A stretch of DNA of 64,000 bases from contig JASAND010010634.1 in NCBI GenBank assembly GCA_030248195.1, forward strand, positions 1 through 64,000. Reading direction: 5' to 3'. Origin of the DNA: Trissonchulus latispiculum. Taxonomy: Eukaryota; Nematoda; Enoplea; Enoplida; Ironidae. Below are positions 49,557 to 61,935 of the stretch, in pieces. The notes under the pieces were generated by a model. The model did not search any database. It worked only from the letters and a program-made list of their open reading frames with translations, and was not told the origin of the DNA. Positions within the stretch are counted from its first letter, which is position 1; each line of letters opens with the position of its first letter. Both the position numbers and the translations under genes were made by a program.

Positions 49557-52500
49557 CTACAAACATTAAAAGAGGATAATCCAAAAAGTATTTTATTCAA
49601 CTAACTGTTAACTATAAACCTGAGACCACTTACTAATGGTTCTCAATAATGCAGCCAATGCATGAAACTGAAACCAGCAGGAAACGCTGGCAGAACAAAA
49701 TAAATTTTGTCACTGCTAAAATTAATTTACATGTGTAATGGAAAAAGGACTTAGAAAATTAAATTTCTGTATCTAAAGAAAAGAAAACGTTTTTACTCTT
49801 TAAACCTTAGGTACCAGTGCGTAGTGTAAAAGTGTCACACTCTTTGTTTTGCCTGTATTAACGTAATTCATTGCCGGATTAGTCTGAATTAGACCCTCTA
49901 TCCACTTATGTGGCATTTTACAACAATTACCTACGATTAAAGACTCTGCCTTTTCCTTGTCCATTCACCTAAACGTTTAAAACAACAACTTCAATTAACA
50001 TATACTGCAATCACATAACTACGCAAAAGACTCCACAAGATATAACCTCAAACATCACTTTCTTTTTTAACGTAAAACAACAAAAAATGGGCATATTAAC
50101 TAAATTATTTCGTCAACTTCCTACGTATTTTATGAGCTTCCTCCTCCTTTATATGTCCTTTCTGCTTATTCTTCAGACCATTCATTCGAAGGCAAGGCAA
50201 ACGTTTGCACTACTCTGTACACAAATATAGGTAGGAAATAGGTACAGAGGGGGGCTAGTCCGACTCAACAAATAACCAAAAATAGGTAATAACATTAGGT
50301 ACTTAAGTAGTTAGTAATCCTAGGTAAGATAAAAGTATTAGTCCTAACTTAGGTAGTCGTTGTTATTACGTAGGTACTAGTTTTTACTTTTAGGTCCCCA
50401 CTGGACCAAAGAGGTATGTCTCTTTTGCTTTCTAGTAAGCAAAGGCGATCTTTTGAAGCGGCCGCTGGAGGACCAAACTTTGAGAATATTGGGGCTTCTG
50501 TTTATCGCGAATTGATGAGCTCCAGCCGTGACCCATAAAACTCGACACCAAAAATCCGACCTTTGGCCATCCATCTTTTCAAATTAAGGGGTCACCTGCC
50601 CTCATCAATTTCAAGGTCCTCCAGCCGCCAGACGCGCCTGTGGGCTGCCGTAGGTCACGACTCGGCAGCCCAATAGAAAAACGTGATCACGCCCAGACAG
50701 CCAATCAGCTGTTAGAAGCTGTAAGGCCAACCCCCTGATGGGGTTTCGACTGAAAATAGCAGCTTTCAGTCAGTGCTTGGCTGGCAGTCGGGGAGAGAGG
50801 TTGTTCTCTCTCCCCTTAGAAACATTAGCATTATTTTCTCCCCCTGTTGTCCATATGTACCCGGGAGAGGTGTGTCTTGGAGGCGTGGACGGCGCGAATA
50901 TACGGAGGCCTGGACTACAGCACCTCTCCCCTTCCCCCCAATTCCCCTAGGGTTTTATATTTTAGGTCCTGCCAGCCAGGCACTCACGATCTGGCTGCCT
51001 CCGTGAGCCCACATGTCTTCGGACGGCTCACGTGGTGCACTGCTTCTAACCCGGGGACCCTTATGCCTGAAAGGCGGTCCCCGGGTCCCTCCTCTACTGC
51101 TATTTCCCGGGGTCTTCGGACCCCGGAAGACCATTTTTTCTACATTATTGGGCCGAGTGTCCTTTATTTTTGTATTTGTAATTGTGAGGGTGCGGGCCTT
51201 TCGCCCCACCCTCTGGGGTATCATTAGTGGAGTTTTTCTTGGTATTTTCTGCAGTTGTTTGCGAGCAGTCGAACCTCGCAAACCACACATATTAAAAAGG
51301 CTTTTAAATCTGCATTTTTCCTGCTTTCTGTACCGTTCTAAAACGGCCCTTTTTGGCCCAACCCACTAGTACATTGTCATGGGTTTGTTTCTACTCAAAA
51401 CCCACTCTAAAACCATCATTTTTATCTCTTTTTAACCTTCCCAGTTCTCACCCTAAAACCTGATTTTACACCCTAAAATCAACCTAAACTTGGGTAGTTA
51501 GCCTTAAGGGAGGACCCTCACCTACCCACCTTGTGGAAGGAGAGTTAGGCCACTCTCCGGGAGTAGGTCTTTCAGGTTAGAAACCTCGTTATCCTCACAG
51601 CCGGCAACTAGAGTTGCCGGCCATGTTTTTCACTGCATCCAAAAATTAACTGTCGTAACTATGCCTTGTTTTTAATCATTGCCGGGTTAAAACATAAGGT
51701 CTCAAAAACATCCTAAAACCTAGTTCTCTTTAAATCTTGTTTAATCTCTAATTATTAAGACTTTAACAGGGGAATACCGGCTCCCCTTTAAACTAAAGCT
51801 GTCCTTAGCCGTTTTTGTAGTAATAATTGCTAAAACTAATAATTGCTAATTGGCTTTTACGCAAATAAAAGGAAATAACACACGGGCGGTCACGTGGGAA
51901 TGGCCATTTCTGGGCCATTCCCGAATTAGAATGCACACACTCACACCGTAGCTAGATGATAGTTAGGAATTAGTTCAAGTTAGGTTAGCATTACGGGAAT
52001 TAGCTCCAAATAAGTAATATCAGTTTAGGATATTAATTGTGATGTATGAATGTGGGCTCCTCATGGAAACTCCTCCAGTTGAGGTTGTGAGTGAAGCCAG
52101 GAATGCGTGAAGTGTGAACGTGTCTGCATAATTGTAGTTGTATAACTGTCAATGAATGTCTGACTTTGTATGTGTGAAGACGAATAACTGTAGTTGTATG
52201 AATGACCCTGCGTGAATAGAATAAGTGAAAATTGTGTGTTTGCAGTAATTCGATTCGAATGAAAAGTGTGCATGCTGTATGACTATAACAGTATATGTGG
52301 AACTGCTCATGTAAACCCCTCGCGGAGGTCTTGAGTGCAGTCCGTAGAGCAATAGTTAGTTAAGCAATAATATTAGGTAGTAATTAGTCTATAATAACCA
52401 GAACATATATTGTAAGTAGTCAGTTTATATTAGCAGGTTAGGTATAGGTAAAACCGTTAGTGTTAGTTAGTAATAGTAATTATAGTTGGTATTAGTAGTT

Positions 52501-55500
52501 ACAGTTAGTATTTGTAATATTAGTTAGGACTGGTAACATCAGTTAGTACATGTTAGTCTGGTTAGGTTTAGGATTCTAATTTGTATGTGTGTCTTCGGTA
52601 TGGCGATGCGGTTTGTGGCGGAGGCGTGGGAATCGTGGGCCCCGGTATTGTCAACTCCTCTGCAAAGAGGGTATCCGATCATACTGACGGTGGACGGCAG
52701 GTTAGGTGGTAAAACCCCCGTCACCCACTCATGGCAGAGACTTGACTGGGAATGGGTCTCTGTCGGGTACAAGAGTCACTGTCAATAAGCATCCGGGTAG
52801 AGGGAGGCTTTGACTTCGGTCTTAGTGTCTTGTAGACGGGGAAGGTTGGACTCGTGGCTCCCATGGCCAATTCCACAGACTGCAGGACTGCATTGTAAAA
52901 TACATCATTACAGATTAAAGTCATTTAGATTGACCTCAGAGGCCCGCGTAAGTCACCTTATCTAAGGTGCGGGTCTTCTGCAAGAAAGGGTCAATCTACA
53001 GTAATTTAGTTAACGTTCTAGGCCCAGTTTAGGAGCCTTGGTATTTGCATTTGCATATTTGTCATAATATGGTTTAGGAGCCAAATATTAGGTTATTAGC
53101 TCAGGTTAAGGTCATAATCATTGTTATTAGTCTTGTTCACGCCTGCAGTAGTTAGAATAGGCCTCAGTTAGTATCAGGTAGTCCGTAGTAAATAGTAATG
53201 GGTAGTAATTAGCATTACACTGTTCAGTAGCCATATTTGTACCACAATTATGTATTATTCGTCAGTTCTAGCAAATAGGTTATACATCATATACTGGGTA
53301 GTACGTAGCAGTTTAGACTAGGTCGGTTAGCCGCAGTTTTAGGTCTGTAGTTGGTACTGAGTAGTGCACACGTGACTCTATCCCCAAAGGAGGCTCGGCC
53401 AGAGCCTCATTTGCATATTTGGCCAAGTGTCAGAAATGGTCACAATCATGTCCAAATCCTTTGTTTGATCACCAAAACACCCAAAAAACGTCCATTTTTC
53501 TCTGTTTCCCAATGGTTCGCAATCTAAAAGCACAAACCTAACACATAACACATTACGCAATACTCAATTCGGGTCTAGAACCCGTAAGTAAAAGCCAATC
53601 GGTCCGGATAATAGTTGCTGGGGTTTTAATCCTCACCACCGCTGTTTCTAATGGGTTTTAACCCATTTGATTCAGGTAGCCGACGTCTGCCCGAAGTTAG
53701 CTGCATCCTCTGCTGCTAAGATCTGTGGGTCTGTTCGATGCTCAGGCCGTGAAGTCAGATCAGTTCAGAGATCTCACGGCGCCTTGCCCTGTCTTTGAGT
53801 TTAAATCCGTTTCAGTCATTCGGGATCCGGTAGATCCCGTTGGTTTCAGTCAGTCATACTCCGGAGAACTTACTCAGTTTGAAATTATCAGTAGGTACTA
53901 TTTTGATCAGTCTTAGTGCGGAAAGTCAGCGCAGACCAGCAGAGACAATCAGCCAATCCTGAGTCCATTTTGGGAAACCTTATAGTCGAGTATTCTATCA
54001 GAAACCTAAAAGCTAACCTTATGTTCAGCGGAATTCCAATCATCACCGTGCTCATTTTATCACAGAAATCAAGCCTAAAATCAGTTGACTTTGTATTTGG
54101 TGTTAATCTTGAGATAATTATTTGAGTCAGCTTATAAAACCTTTCCGATCATTTCCTACACTCTCTCGGCCTGTAACTGCTATTGTCCTTTTAGAGACGG
54201 AACTCTTCTCAAAATTCAGTTATCTGGGCAGTCAATTACACGGAGACGCCAGAACGTTGCCAACCTCGCTCCCACCCGTTTTCGGATTATAAACTAACTG
54301 AATTCATTCCTTGTGCGTGTTTCATGCCCTTTTATGAACTGTGTAATTAGGCTTCCAGAGTTGGAAAAGGTCAGAGTCTGTACGTAAAAGCATAGTACGA
54401 ACAACCATGAAATAGTCCTAAAGTGAGTGTTGAATCTAGCATATCTGATCTAGAAAACTATAATATATAGAGACTAATTCTGACAACCAGCAATGACGGA
54501 GTAGTATATATATCCGTCTCCTTTAAACACCGTCGTGTAATAATAGCATCTGTCTGTCCATGAATGTTAATACCTTGCGTTAATACTTCTCTACTTTGTT
54601 ACCTTGTAGTTTCATAGCATAGTGCTTGCTAATTGAAACTGTACCATTCGTTGAATTTACTGCCTCTTGTACCATATCATTATCTATTGAGTTTAGCTGT
54701 AATTCTTGAAAATAAAGATCTTCTTTTTTACAGGAAAGCTAGTGTTGCGGATTTCTCTAACAATACCCAGCTCTATCCGTATTTAAGGTTAGAGTTGAAA
54801 TTAAAGTCGCCCATAGAGACTATAAATCCCTGTTCCCCTGCTTCAAACGAACTCACCCCCAGTCGACCCCATTTTAGGTCAGCCATTGAGCCCTGGTTGT
54901 CAGCATACCACTACAGCCGATCCACCTTTGCGTGCCGACCTTTGCCAGTGTCTTAGGTCCTGGTCAGATCTAGTCTAGCCTAGTCTATTCTATCCTAAAG
55001 GAACCCTACCCGACTAAGCACGACCCCAAATAACACCAAAGGTTTATTGGAAATCACGACCCACACTGAAATAAGGAATTTCAGGAAGGATCTGACGGAG
55101 TCTATTACATATGGCTGCTATCGCATAAACAGGATCGCAGACAGTTGACTGCTTGTTTCTCTGGCTTGTCTGGATATCTCTCCCCTCGTCTCGTTCCCGT
55201 TGACCTATCAGATTTGTGTTCGACTAGACTCTTGTACGGGACTTTAAATCAAACTACTGTCTTCGTATGGTTATTCAGAATTCACTAAATCAATAGAAAG
55301 AGAAAACAAATTTGACAGCCATTTGTCGGAAGATGTCAAGTATTCAAAGTAAAAAGCGACGACGACGGTAGCAAAAATCGGAAGCTTAACATTTATATCA
55401 TCCACTTCGACACAGAACACTAGCTTCAATGAACATTTACTGAATAATTTTTATTAAAAAAGTTTTTCGTTCACTAATTTCCTTAAAAATAAATTTACCT

Positions 55501-58500
55501 TCTCCTGCACATCAGGATTGTCACACAAATACAAGATTGACCAGAGTAAAGTTGTCACTGTAGTCTCAAATCCTGCCAGAAACATATCTGCCAAAGCGGC
55601 CAAGAGTTGATGATCCGAAAAACTGCTTTTCGCTTCTCCACTTTCTTCCAACTTTCGCCTCCGTTTGAGGAACGCTTCTGTATAATCTTGATAGGATTCT
55701 GGAAATGATTTTATTTTTGTAATGTATCTAAGCATTATGGTAAGCATTGACCAATAACCTGTATATTGAAGCAGAGCTCAAACTTATGCGTACTTAGAGT
55801 GATGTTTTAGAACGGAGCGCAGCGGGTTTTGGGCCGGTGGCCGCATCGGCTGAGTGTCTGGCCGTTCAGCACAGATATTTGTAGTCAATACTGAAATTTG
55901 AGCAGAGCAGAAGATTTTCACAAAACAAATTCAAGACTGAATGTTAATTCAGTCAAACTATATAAGTTAAAAACCGTTTCCATTGACTCTGTAATGCATA
56001 ATATAAATGTTTGCAATTTTCTAGCTCAGCTTGCCTTTAGAAACTGAAAAATATGTCTGAGCAGCCGCCGGTCTGCCGGTCGCTGGCCGGCGGCCAGCAG
56101 GTGACGTTTTTTGGCGGCCGATCAGTAAGCCAGAAACAGTAAGCCAGTCCGTCCAAAGATAAAATTCATAGATAGTATTTAGTATTACTCTATCACATTA
56201 ATTTTAATAAAGTCGGGAGGATTTCCTTTTTGTTGTCAACATTTATTCAACTATTGAATTTATTTCATTGTCGGAGGAATAAGTGAACTACCTGCGCTGT
56301 CTGTTCTATTTGCTATGTACCTTACTGCTACCAACAAAGTGATTGGTGAAGCGATCCATACCAGTTTCAAAGTCAATCTCTTCTTCGTGTTCTTTTATTT
56401 GTTTCAGCAAAAACTTGTCCACAACAGCCTTGTTGATCATAGCCTGCTTCATGCCCAGACCGTTTGGTATGATGTATTGGAGGAAGGGCAAAAAAGATAA
56501 TATGTTAGCCTTTTGTAACAGGACAATGTTCTCTGAAATAAGTGCAAGTTCGTCAGAAATTCGAAACTAGTCTGCCCTAAGATACGCAAACATTTATAAG
56601 CAACTACTAGCTGGCCACTGTCCTCATACAGTAGTCAGTACCATGACAAGATTACATGGCTCTTTCGTCTATCAAGAGTCAGTCAAAGGAAAGGAAGAAT
56701 GAGATACTTTGCCCTTCCTAGTGTTTTAAGCTTGCAACTTGCTCGGCACATTATGGCCGAAGTCTCGGGGGTTACCAGGTTAACCATGTTTATGCGTGTG
56801 AATTAAAACGCATCTGACTGGCTAATCGCCTATCTTATGTCAAATTTACGTGTATAAGCGGTATATGCCGTTAGAAATCAACCAATCAGCGAAGAGATCT
56901 CGGGTGGTCCACTTATACACGTAAATTTGACATAAGGTATGCGAATAGCCAATCAAATGCGTTTTAGTTCACACGCATAAACATATGGTTAATAACGGTA
57001 AGTGGTACCCCCCGAGATTTCGGCCATAATGTGCCGAGCATATTGCAAGCTTAAAACACTAATAAGGGCCGCCGAGTGTCTCACTCTTCCTTTTATAGAC
57101 TCTTGGTCGTACATATGTCGAAGCCTGTTAATTAAATTTGCTATTTAGTTAAATGGGTAGGAATTTTAGCCATTTAGGCAAAAGGCTATAAAAAAGCAGC
57201 GCCTGTTCGACTACTTGGCCAAAAGACTTACAATATTTTAGCCATTTAGTAAACTGGCGAGCAGCTCACTACCTAGATCAAAAATGACAATCGGCAACTG
57301 TTTAGTGACAGTCATACTTGACCTAGATACTGTGTTTCTTCTTCAGTTTCAACTTAAATTAGTTAAATCCAAAGCAAATTCGCATTTATTTCAGTTCTTT
57401 GCAAGGAATGAATGAACAATTTTAAAAGCGTGAACAATGTTAAGAGAGAATGGCGTACCCACCTGCGACGCCCTGTTGATATCTATTAAATTCTTTGTCG
57501 GACGGCTTGAAGGATTTCCCGAACAGCAAACTCATTATAATGTTGACCACACACACTTTCAGCGGGAAACTTATATCAATAGAGGTTCCCTCACTTTGTC
57601 CAATTTCTTCAATCCAACTTCCTGTCTAAAACGCAACAAATAAACTATAGCGACAATTTAAAGCTAGAGTTCGAAAAGTTGCACTCTCTGAAACAAGCTA
57701 ACTGGTAATAAATTATTATTGTTTGCTCAAAATCGTGGCAATATGTTGGTTTTGTGAAAAGGGTCTGGTTTTTCCTTAATCATGTGCAAATAAGAAAATG
57801 GCACTATTTTGCTTTTTCCTAAAACCTTAATTACACATCTTATGTTATGTTATGCTTATGTTTTTGTATGTATGCATGTGTGTATGCATGTATGTATGTG
57901 CTTATAATTGCTATGTACCTCATATTGTATTCGTTCCTCTATTATCGGTCTACCGAATCCCAAGTCCCGCAAAACCTGCAAAGCAAACCGTCTCTGCTCT
58001 CTCTGTTCCGGACCATCATTTGTGACTAAACCATAAGGCCCATCTGAAAATCAAATTACAGTTTTATAATACGGGTACAATAACTATTTGCTTTGGCTGT
58101 TAAATAATACAACACTGACCTTAAATTATTAGGCATTTTCCGAGATCAATAGCTTACGTTAAACTCGATTGCACATGGTTGAACTCTACAGCAATAAACA
58201 TTCGAAATGCATGACACTGGATTTTGGTTCTGGTTTCAGTCTATTGTCCTGAAGTTGATTTGACTCATTTCACTGAACCAAAAGAACGCGAGTTCGACCG
58301 TCAGAAGGCGGTTTTCTAAGGCTCTTGGTGGTGCTCAGCTGTCTTCGTTAGGTATGTCTTTGTAATTTGCAAAGAGTTTCATATTTTCATTTTCTGTCAT
58401 ATTATTTTTTATTTAGTAATAACTTTCATTGAGGACCCGTGTAAATAACATGCATCATTGAAGACCCGTTTAAATAACATGCATCCAAGAAAATCACCAG

Positions 58501-58850
58501 CTTGGTCTTATTTTAAAACCGAGTTTCAAGTGCTTACTTTCCAATCGTCGAAAAGTGTATAAATTCGGGCGCCCAGCAAAATTATCCGACTGCTTTATCA
58601 GTGCTTCTTTTACTGCCTCAATTGAATTCAGCGATATCACTAGCTGGTTTCCGAAGTACATTCGGTATATCTGGCCATACTGTTTAGACCATTCGCTCAT
58701 CGCTTTGAACGGAGCACCTTCTTTAAAAATAACTAGATTGCCAATGATAGGCCAACTGAAGGGACCGGGCGGTAAACCATTTGGTTCCCGAAACCATGCA
58801 TACAGTATGCCCAGAATAACAAGTGCAGCAGCAATTAACGCTGGGAACAT
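49044..58850 (-). CDS. CYP-B: cytochrome P450, CYP2-clan type, six coding exons
   Basis: Paralogue of CYP-A with identical exon lengths. Exons in coding order: 58538-58850, 57919-58043, 57463-57625, 56362-56532, 55499-55698, 49044-49556; 494 codons, no stop or frameshift. Motifs: anchor (residues 3-19), LPPGP (26-30), AGFETT (299-304), ExxR as ECQR (354-357), FDPNRF (407-412), FSLGRRACLG (434-443, Cys441). Expected to be an ER-bound monooxygenase taking electrons from P450 reductase; substrate unknown. An upstream ATG at 58913 would add 21 hydrophobic residues, but the acceptor-like ATTTAG at 58855-58860 and the alignment to CYP-A favour 58850. Intron 5 (5.9 kb) holds element B; intron 3 holds a MITE. 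Confidence 0.92.
49900..54980 (+). mobile_element. Element B: hairpin-rich non-coding repeat in CYP-B intron 5
   Basis: Most of intron 5 (49557-55498) is repeat-derived, with no supported gene. It is related to element A in opposite orientation (shared 30-bp block at 53648-53677, GCCGGCAACT hairpin, CATGTAAACCCCTC module at about 52309). A GC-rich core (50380-51370) contrasts with the AT-rich intron. Further parts: a GTTAGT/TTAGTA-rich patch (52340-52570) and a 52600-52990 stretch. The precise ends and any terminal repeats are not resolved. It may be a large non-coding LTR derivative. Confidence 0.6.
50642..51922 (+). repeat. Dense series of perfect hairpins in element B
   Basis: Perfect stems: 50642-50650/50663-50671 (9 bp), 50790-50799/50806-50815 (10 bp), 50973-50979/50991-50997 (7 bp), 51002-51009/51025-51032 (8 bp), 51049-51059/51076-51086 (11 bp, with a small hairpin in its loop), 51107-51114/51119-51126 (8 bp, loop TTCG), 51257-51265/51275-51283 (9 bp), 51539-51545/51552-51558 (7 bp), 51600-51608/51613-51621 (9 bp), 51896-51905/51913-51922 (10 bp). 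Stem sequences are all different. Confidence 0.88.
55499..55698 (-). CDS. CYP-B coding exon 5
   Basis: 200 bp after a CCAG acceptor. Encodes ESYQDYTEAFLKRRRKLE and the I-helix LADMFLAGFETTVTT. Donor GTAAAT at 55493-55498. Confidence 0.9.
56362..56532 (-). CDS. CYP-B coding exon 4
   Basis: 171 bp after a TTTCAG acceptor. Encodes FLPFLQYIIPNGLGMKQ and FLLKQIKEHEEEIDFET. Donor GTATGG at 56356-56361. Confidence 0.88.
56673..57105. mobile_element. Long palindromic MITE in CYP-B intron 3
   Basis: The left half from CAAGAGTC (56673) is repeated as an imperfect reverse complement ending GACTCTTG (57105), symmetric about 56889. Matching blocks include GTTTTAAGCTTGCAA, CACATTATGGCCGA and TATACACGTAAATTTGACAT-type segments. 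Non-coding, about 433 bp; no target duplication recognised. Confidence 0.75.
57463..57625 (-). CDS. CYP-B coding exon 3
   Basis: 163 bp after TTTTAG. Encodes TGSWIEEIGQSEGTSIDISF and LLFGKSFKPSDKEFNRYQQG. Donor GTGGGT at 57457-57462. Confidence 0.88.
57919..58043 (-). CDS. CYP-B coding exon 2
   Basis: 125 bp after a CAG acceptor. Encodes GPYGLVTNDGPEQREQRRF and LRDLGFGRPIIEERIQYE. Donor GTACAT at 57913-57918. Confidence 0.88.
58427..58484. repeat. 29-bp tandem duplication in CYP-B intron 1
   Basis: Two adjacent units (58427-58455, 58456-58484), CATTGARGACCCG...AAATAACATGCAT, 48 bp downstream of the exon 1 donor in the direction of transcription. Confidence 0.85.
58538..58850 (-). CDS. CYP-B coding exon 1
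   Basis: 313 bp: anchor, WFREPNGLPPGPFSWPIIGN and the region to FRRLE. Donor GTAAGC at 58532-58537, phase 1. The frame continues open upstream to an ATG at 58913, probably intron or 5' UTR. Confidence 0.9.
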
Positions 58851-58913
58851 GCTGCTAAATGGAAAACATTGTGCAATAATGTAAAAAATTAAAATAATCC
58901 CATTGAATGACAC

Positions 58914-61655
58914 AAGCGATTTTTGCTCTTGATAGTACGCCTTGAAACGTATTAGTTTTCTTTAGTTCCTTGTTTATTATTGATCCAGTGAACAAGAGAG
59001 GTTCAAAATTGACATCAGCTCGAACAGATTGTTTCTGACTTAAATACTGGCGGGTGCTGAAAAGAGACTAGCTGCAAACTACAGACTAAAGAAACTATTC
59101 CACAGAAACATGCGGGAGCTATTAAAATGGCATGGTTATGCTTATGCTTAAATTCGGCTTGACTGGCGGTCTCAGGAGAGGCTAGCCTGAATTGTCAAAA
59201 ATGAAAAATTTCACCAACAATGATAAAAGCTGTGTATTGAGCATATTAGATGTCCAGGACGTTGAGTAAATAGGTCTCAAGATGAAGATCGGGAACCAGT
59301 CTTCAACCAACACCATTAATATAACACATGAATACAAACCGGATTAGCTAACTAACTACGATTTGACTGTTTATCAAAAAATTGTTAGAGAAGTAGTGAA
59401 AAGTTAAGCATATTTTGCAACCCAGAATGTGCTTTACTGCATCAATTCAGGTTTGTTCACGACGAAAGAAGGCCGTTTACTAAGAAATCTTCACAGCAAA
59501 TCATGGACAGGTTCCGTATTCATGTGGCAAAGTAAAACATTTGCAGCCCCGTCAGTGCTACTTTTTGCGTTACAGTTATCATTTTGCAGTTGACAGCTAA
59601 TTTCCAAACTGGTTACTTGTCAACTTTGCACAAAATTTCTCGCGATAGAGGATCAGTACATTTTAGCAAGAATGATGTGAAAGACAGAAAGTATATCACC
59701 CAACGTTATCAGTTTAACAAACTGTTTTGTCACTACCATGCACTTCGTTGCCAGAACAAGTAGAATTTATGTCGTAAGCTCACCACAGTGTTAAACTCTT
59801 GAACATCAGAATAACCATAGGCCAGTGTAACATTAATAAGGCACACAGCGCCTGAAGTGGAAAAGGAAAAACCTCAGAAGAAACCTTGACTTTATTAGAG
59901 GGACTTGAAGCAAAAGAAAGCTTACCACTTCGAAAACGAAATGGGATCATTAAAAATTGAAAAAAGCGAAAAGGTACTTTAATCTGAACAGTCAATTTAT
60001 ATACCTCGCATAAACCTTTTGAGACTTAAATTCGCAACAAATTGGCAATTCAAAATGAGCACACAAATTTGGTTCCATTTTATGAAAGACCGTGTGTTCC
60101 GAAGACTCTTCAAAATTCCATTCCTAACAATGATTTTTACACTAGTTTATTCATTCTGAATTAACAGTGAGACGTAACAATACGACGGTTCGTGATAAGA
60201 TTAGGATATGGGAAGTCTCCTATCGATTTCAGCAACAGCTCATGGAAAAGCCGGATCATATTGTAACAGTCACTTTCTGAAGTGATTGTTCCATGAAACT
60301 TTTAAGGTCTTTTACTAGCACAGTGTTTACTCACTGATATTGCAAAGAAACAAATTCAATTCAAATTTAAAAAGAACTTGTTCTGAAATGGCTGTTTTAG
60401 CATGTTATCTTTGCTGTTTGCTGCACCTGCTTGACTGGCTACTACTTTTCGCACCGACGCTTTGTTACAACTTGAGCCACGTCCACTGCGCTTGTTTGCC
60501 AACCACGCTTTCTCAGCTAAACTTTTGGTCCTGATCCTTACTTGCATACGAAGTCACTGAATACCAAGTTAATTGTATCAGCATGCAGTCACCTTTTATG
60601 GGGAAGGATTTAGACCTCGATACTCTGGTACCCACCTTCGTAAGAGAAGCTAGCTCAACCAGTTCTCATGAGAACTTTGTTTACATTATATATAAAACGA
60701 AACAAGTACTGGTTCTCGGAAATTTTAAGTTTCGTGATTGATAATTGCGTGAGGGATTCGGACCGAGCTTAGATTAATTGTTAATCTGTTTTATCACAAT
60801 AATCCCATCTTCCCTCAAGTCCTCAAGTGCATTAATGCTGTAGAGTTTTGCTAAGTTTTATTTGTACTTGTTTGCAGTTGAGAATTTCTTGCTCGATTTC
60901 TTAATTCCTTCTTGTCTAATAAAATTCGACTGAAACGTCTTCTTGTTCGACACCATCAAATCTAGAGCGTTATCGAATTGAACCTTTGTGCACAATTTTA
61001 GTTGTAATTTTTAGTTGTGTTTTTACTTCTTATTACAGTGCTTGTGGAAGATTTTATTGAAAAGGGTAAGGGTGAAATTCCAATTCTGTCAGTTAGTTTT
61101 AGGTATGATCAGGGAATCCTACGTCAATGTATTTGCTTTCATATTTTTGCAATATCTCGTTATCAGCGGGTGCAACATTCCTTCTCCTTTACTTTATATT
61201 ATTGATTTTTGTTTGTTATTTGTTCATCTGTTCTTTAGTTGGGCTTGGACACATGCGGATTTTTAGACCTTGCCCGGTCGCTGAAGCATCTTGCTTGACC
61301 TGGCTCGTCCCGCTGAAGAAGCTTGACCCTGATTGGTCCGCAAATAAATAACTGAAATTCAACTGGATTCAAATTATATAGAAATTTTCGCGAAGACCGC
61401 TATATAAGAACACTACTGTCTTGTTGTACAAAACTGAATTTTATTTTAGACTTTTCTATTCCAGTTTTATAATATGATGGCAACTACGTTATTTTCAAGA
61501 CACAATTATTGTTTACGATCTAGCTGTAACTTGTAAACCTCTGAAGCAAACAAACAACGATGTATGCTCGAAATGGTGACTAACCGAAACTGTCACCTGA
61601 AAATCAACTTCCGCAATGTGATAGAAGGTGTTGTACCATCCATAGCTGAATTAAA
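58914..61655. other. Region upstream of CYP-B
   Basis: Expected to contain the CYP-B promoter and any non-coding first exon, but no TATA box or initiator could be assigned with confidence. No other gene recognised. Confidence 0.4.
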
Positions 61656-61659
61656 GGCT

Positions 61660-61935
61660 AAATCGCTGTTTCCTTAAAAATTAGTTAGCCCGATTAATCT
61701 TCCCCCTGTATTTTTTACAAGTGTTTAATCCTCGGAGCAGCTACGCGGATTAAATGGATTGAAGAAACCGGACTAAAATGTTAAAACCTGTTTCTTTATT
61801 GCCGGATTAAATGGATTAAAATTAATGGTCGGATTAAATGAGTTATTACAACTCTTTTTAATCCGGTTAATTCAATGGGTGTTAAAGAAACATTATAAAT
61901 TTTTTAATCAGAGGATTTCTAGTCCGCTTAACTGA
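61660..61935. repeat. Second GGATTAAA/TTTAATCC-rich repeat copy
   Basis: Carries the same words as 42785-43320 (GGATTAAATGGATTAAA, TTTAATCCGGTTAA, TTAAAGAAAC) in both orientations. Shorter than the copy near CYP-A. Confidence 0.6.

Noticed and set aside
52340..52570. Telomere-like GTTAGT repeats
   Set aside because: The spacing and unit are irregular; it is a low-complexity patch in element B.
58555..58884. 109-codon plus-strand frame
   Set aside because: Antisense of CYP-B exon 1.
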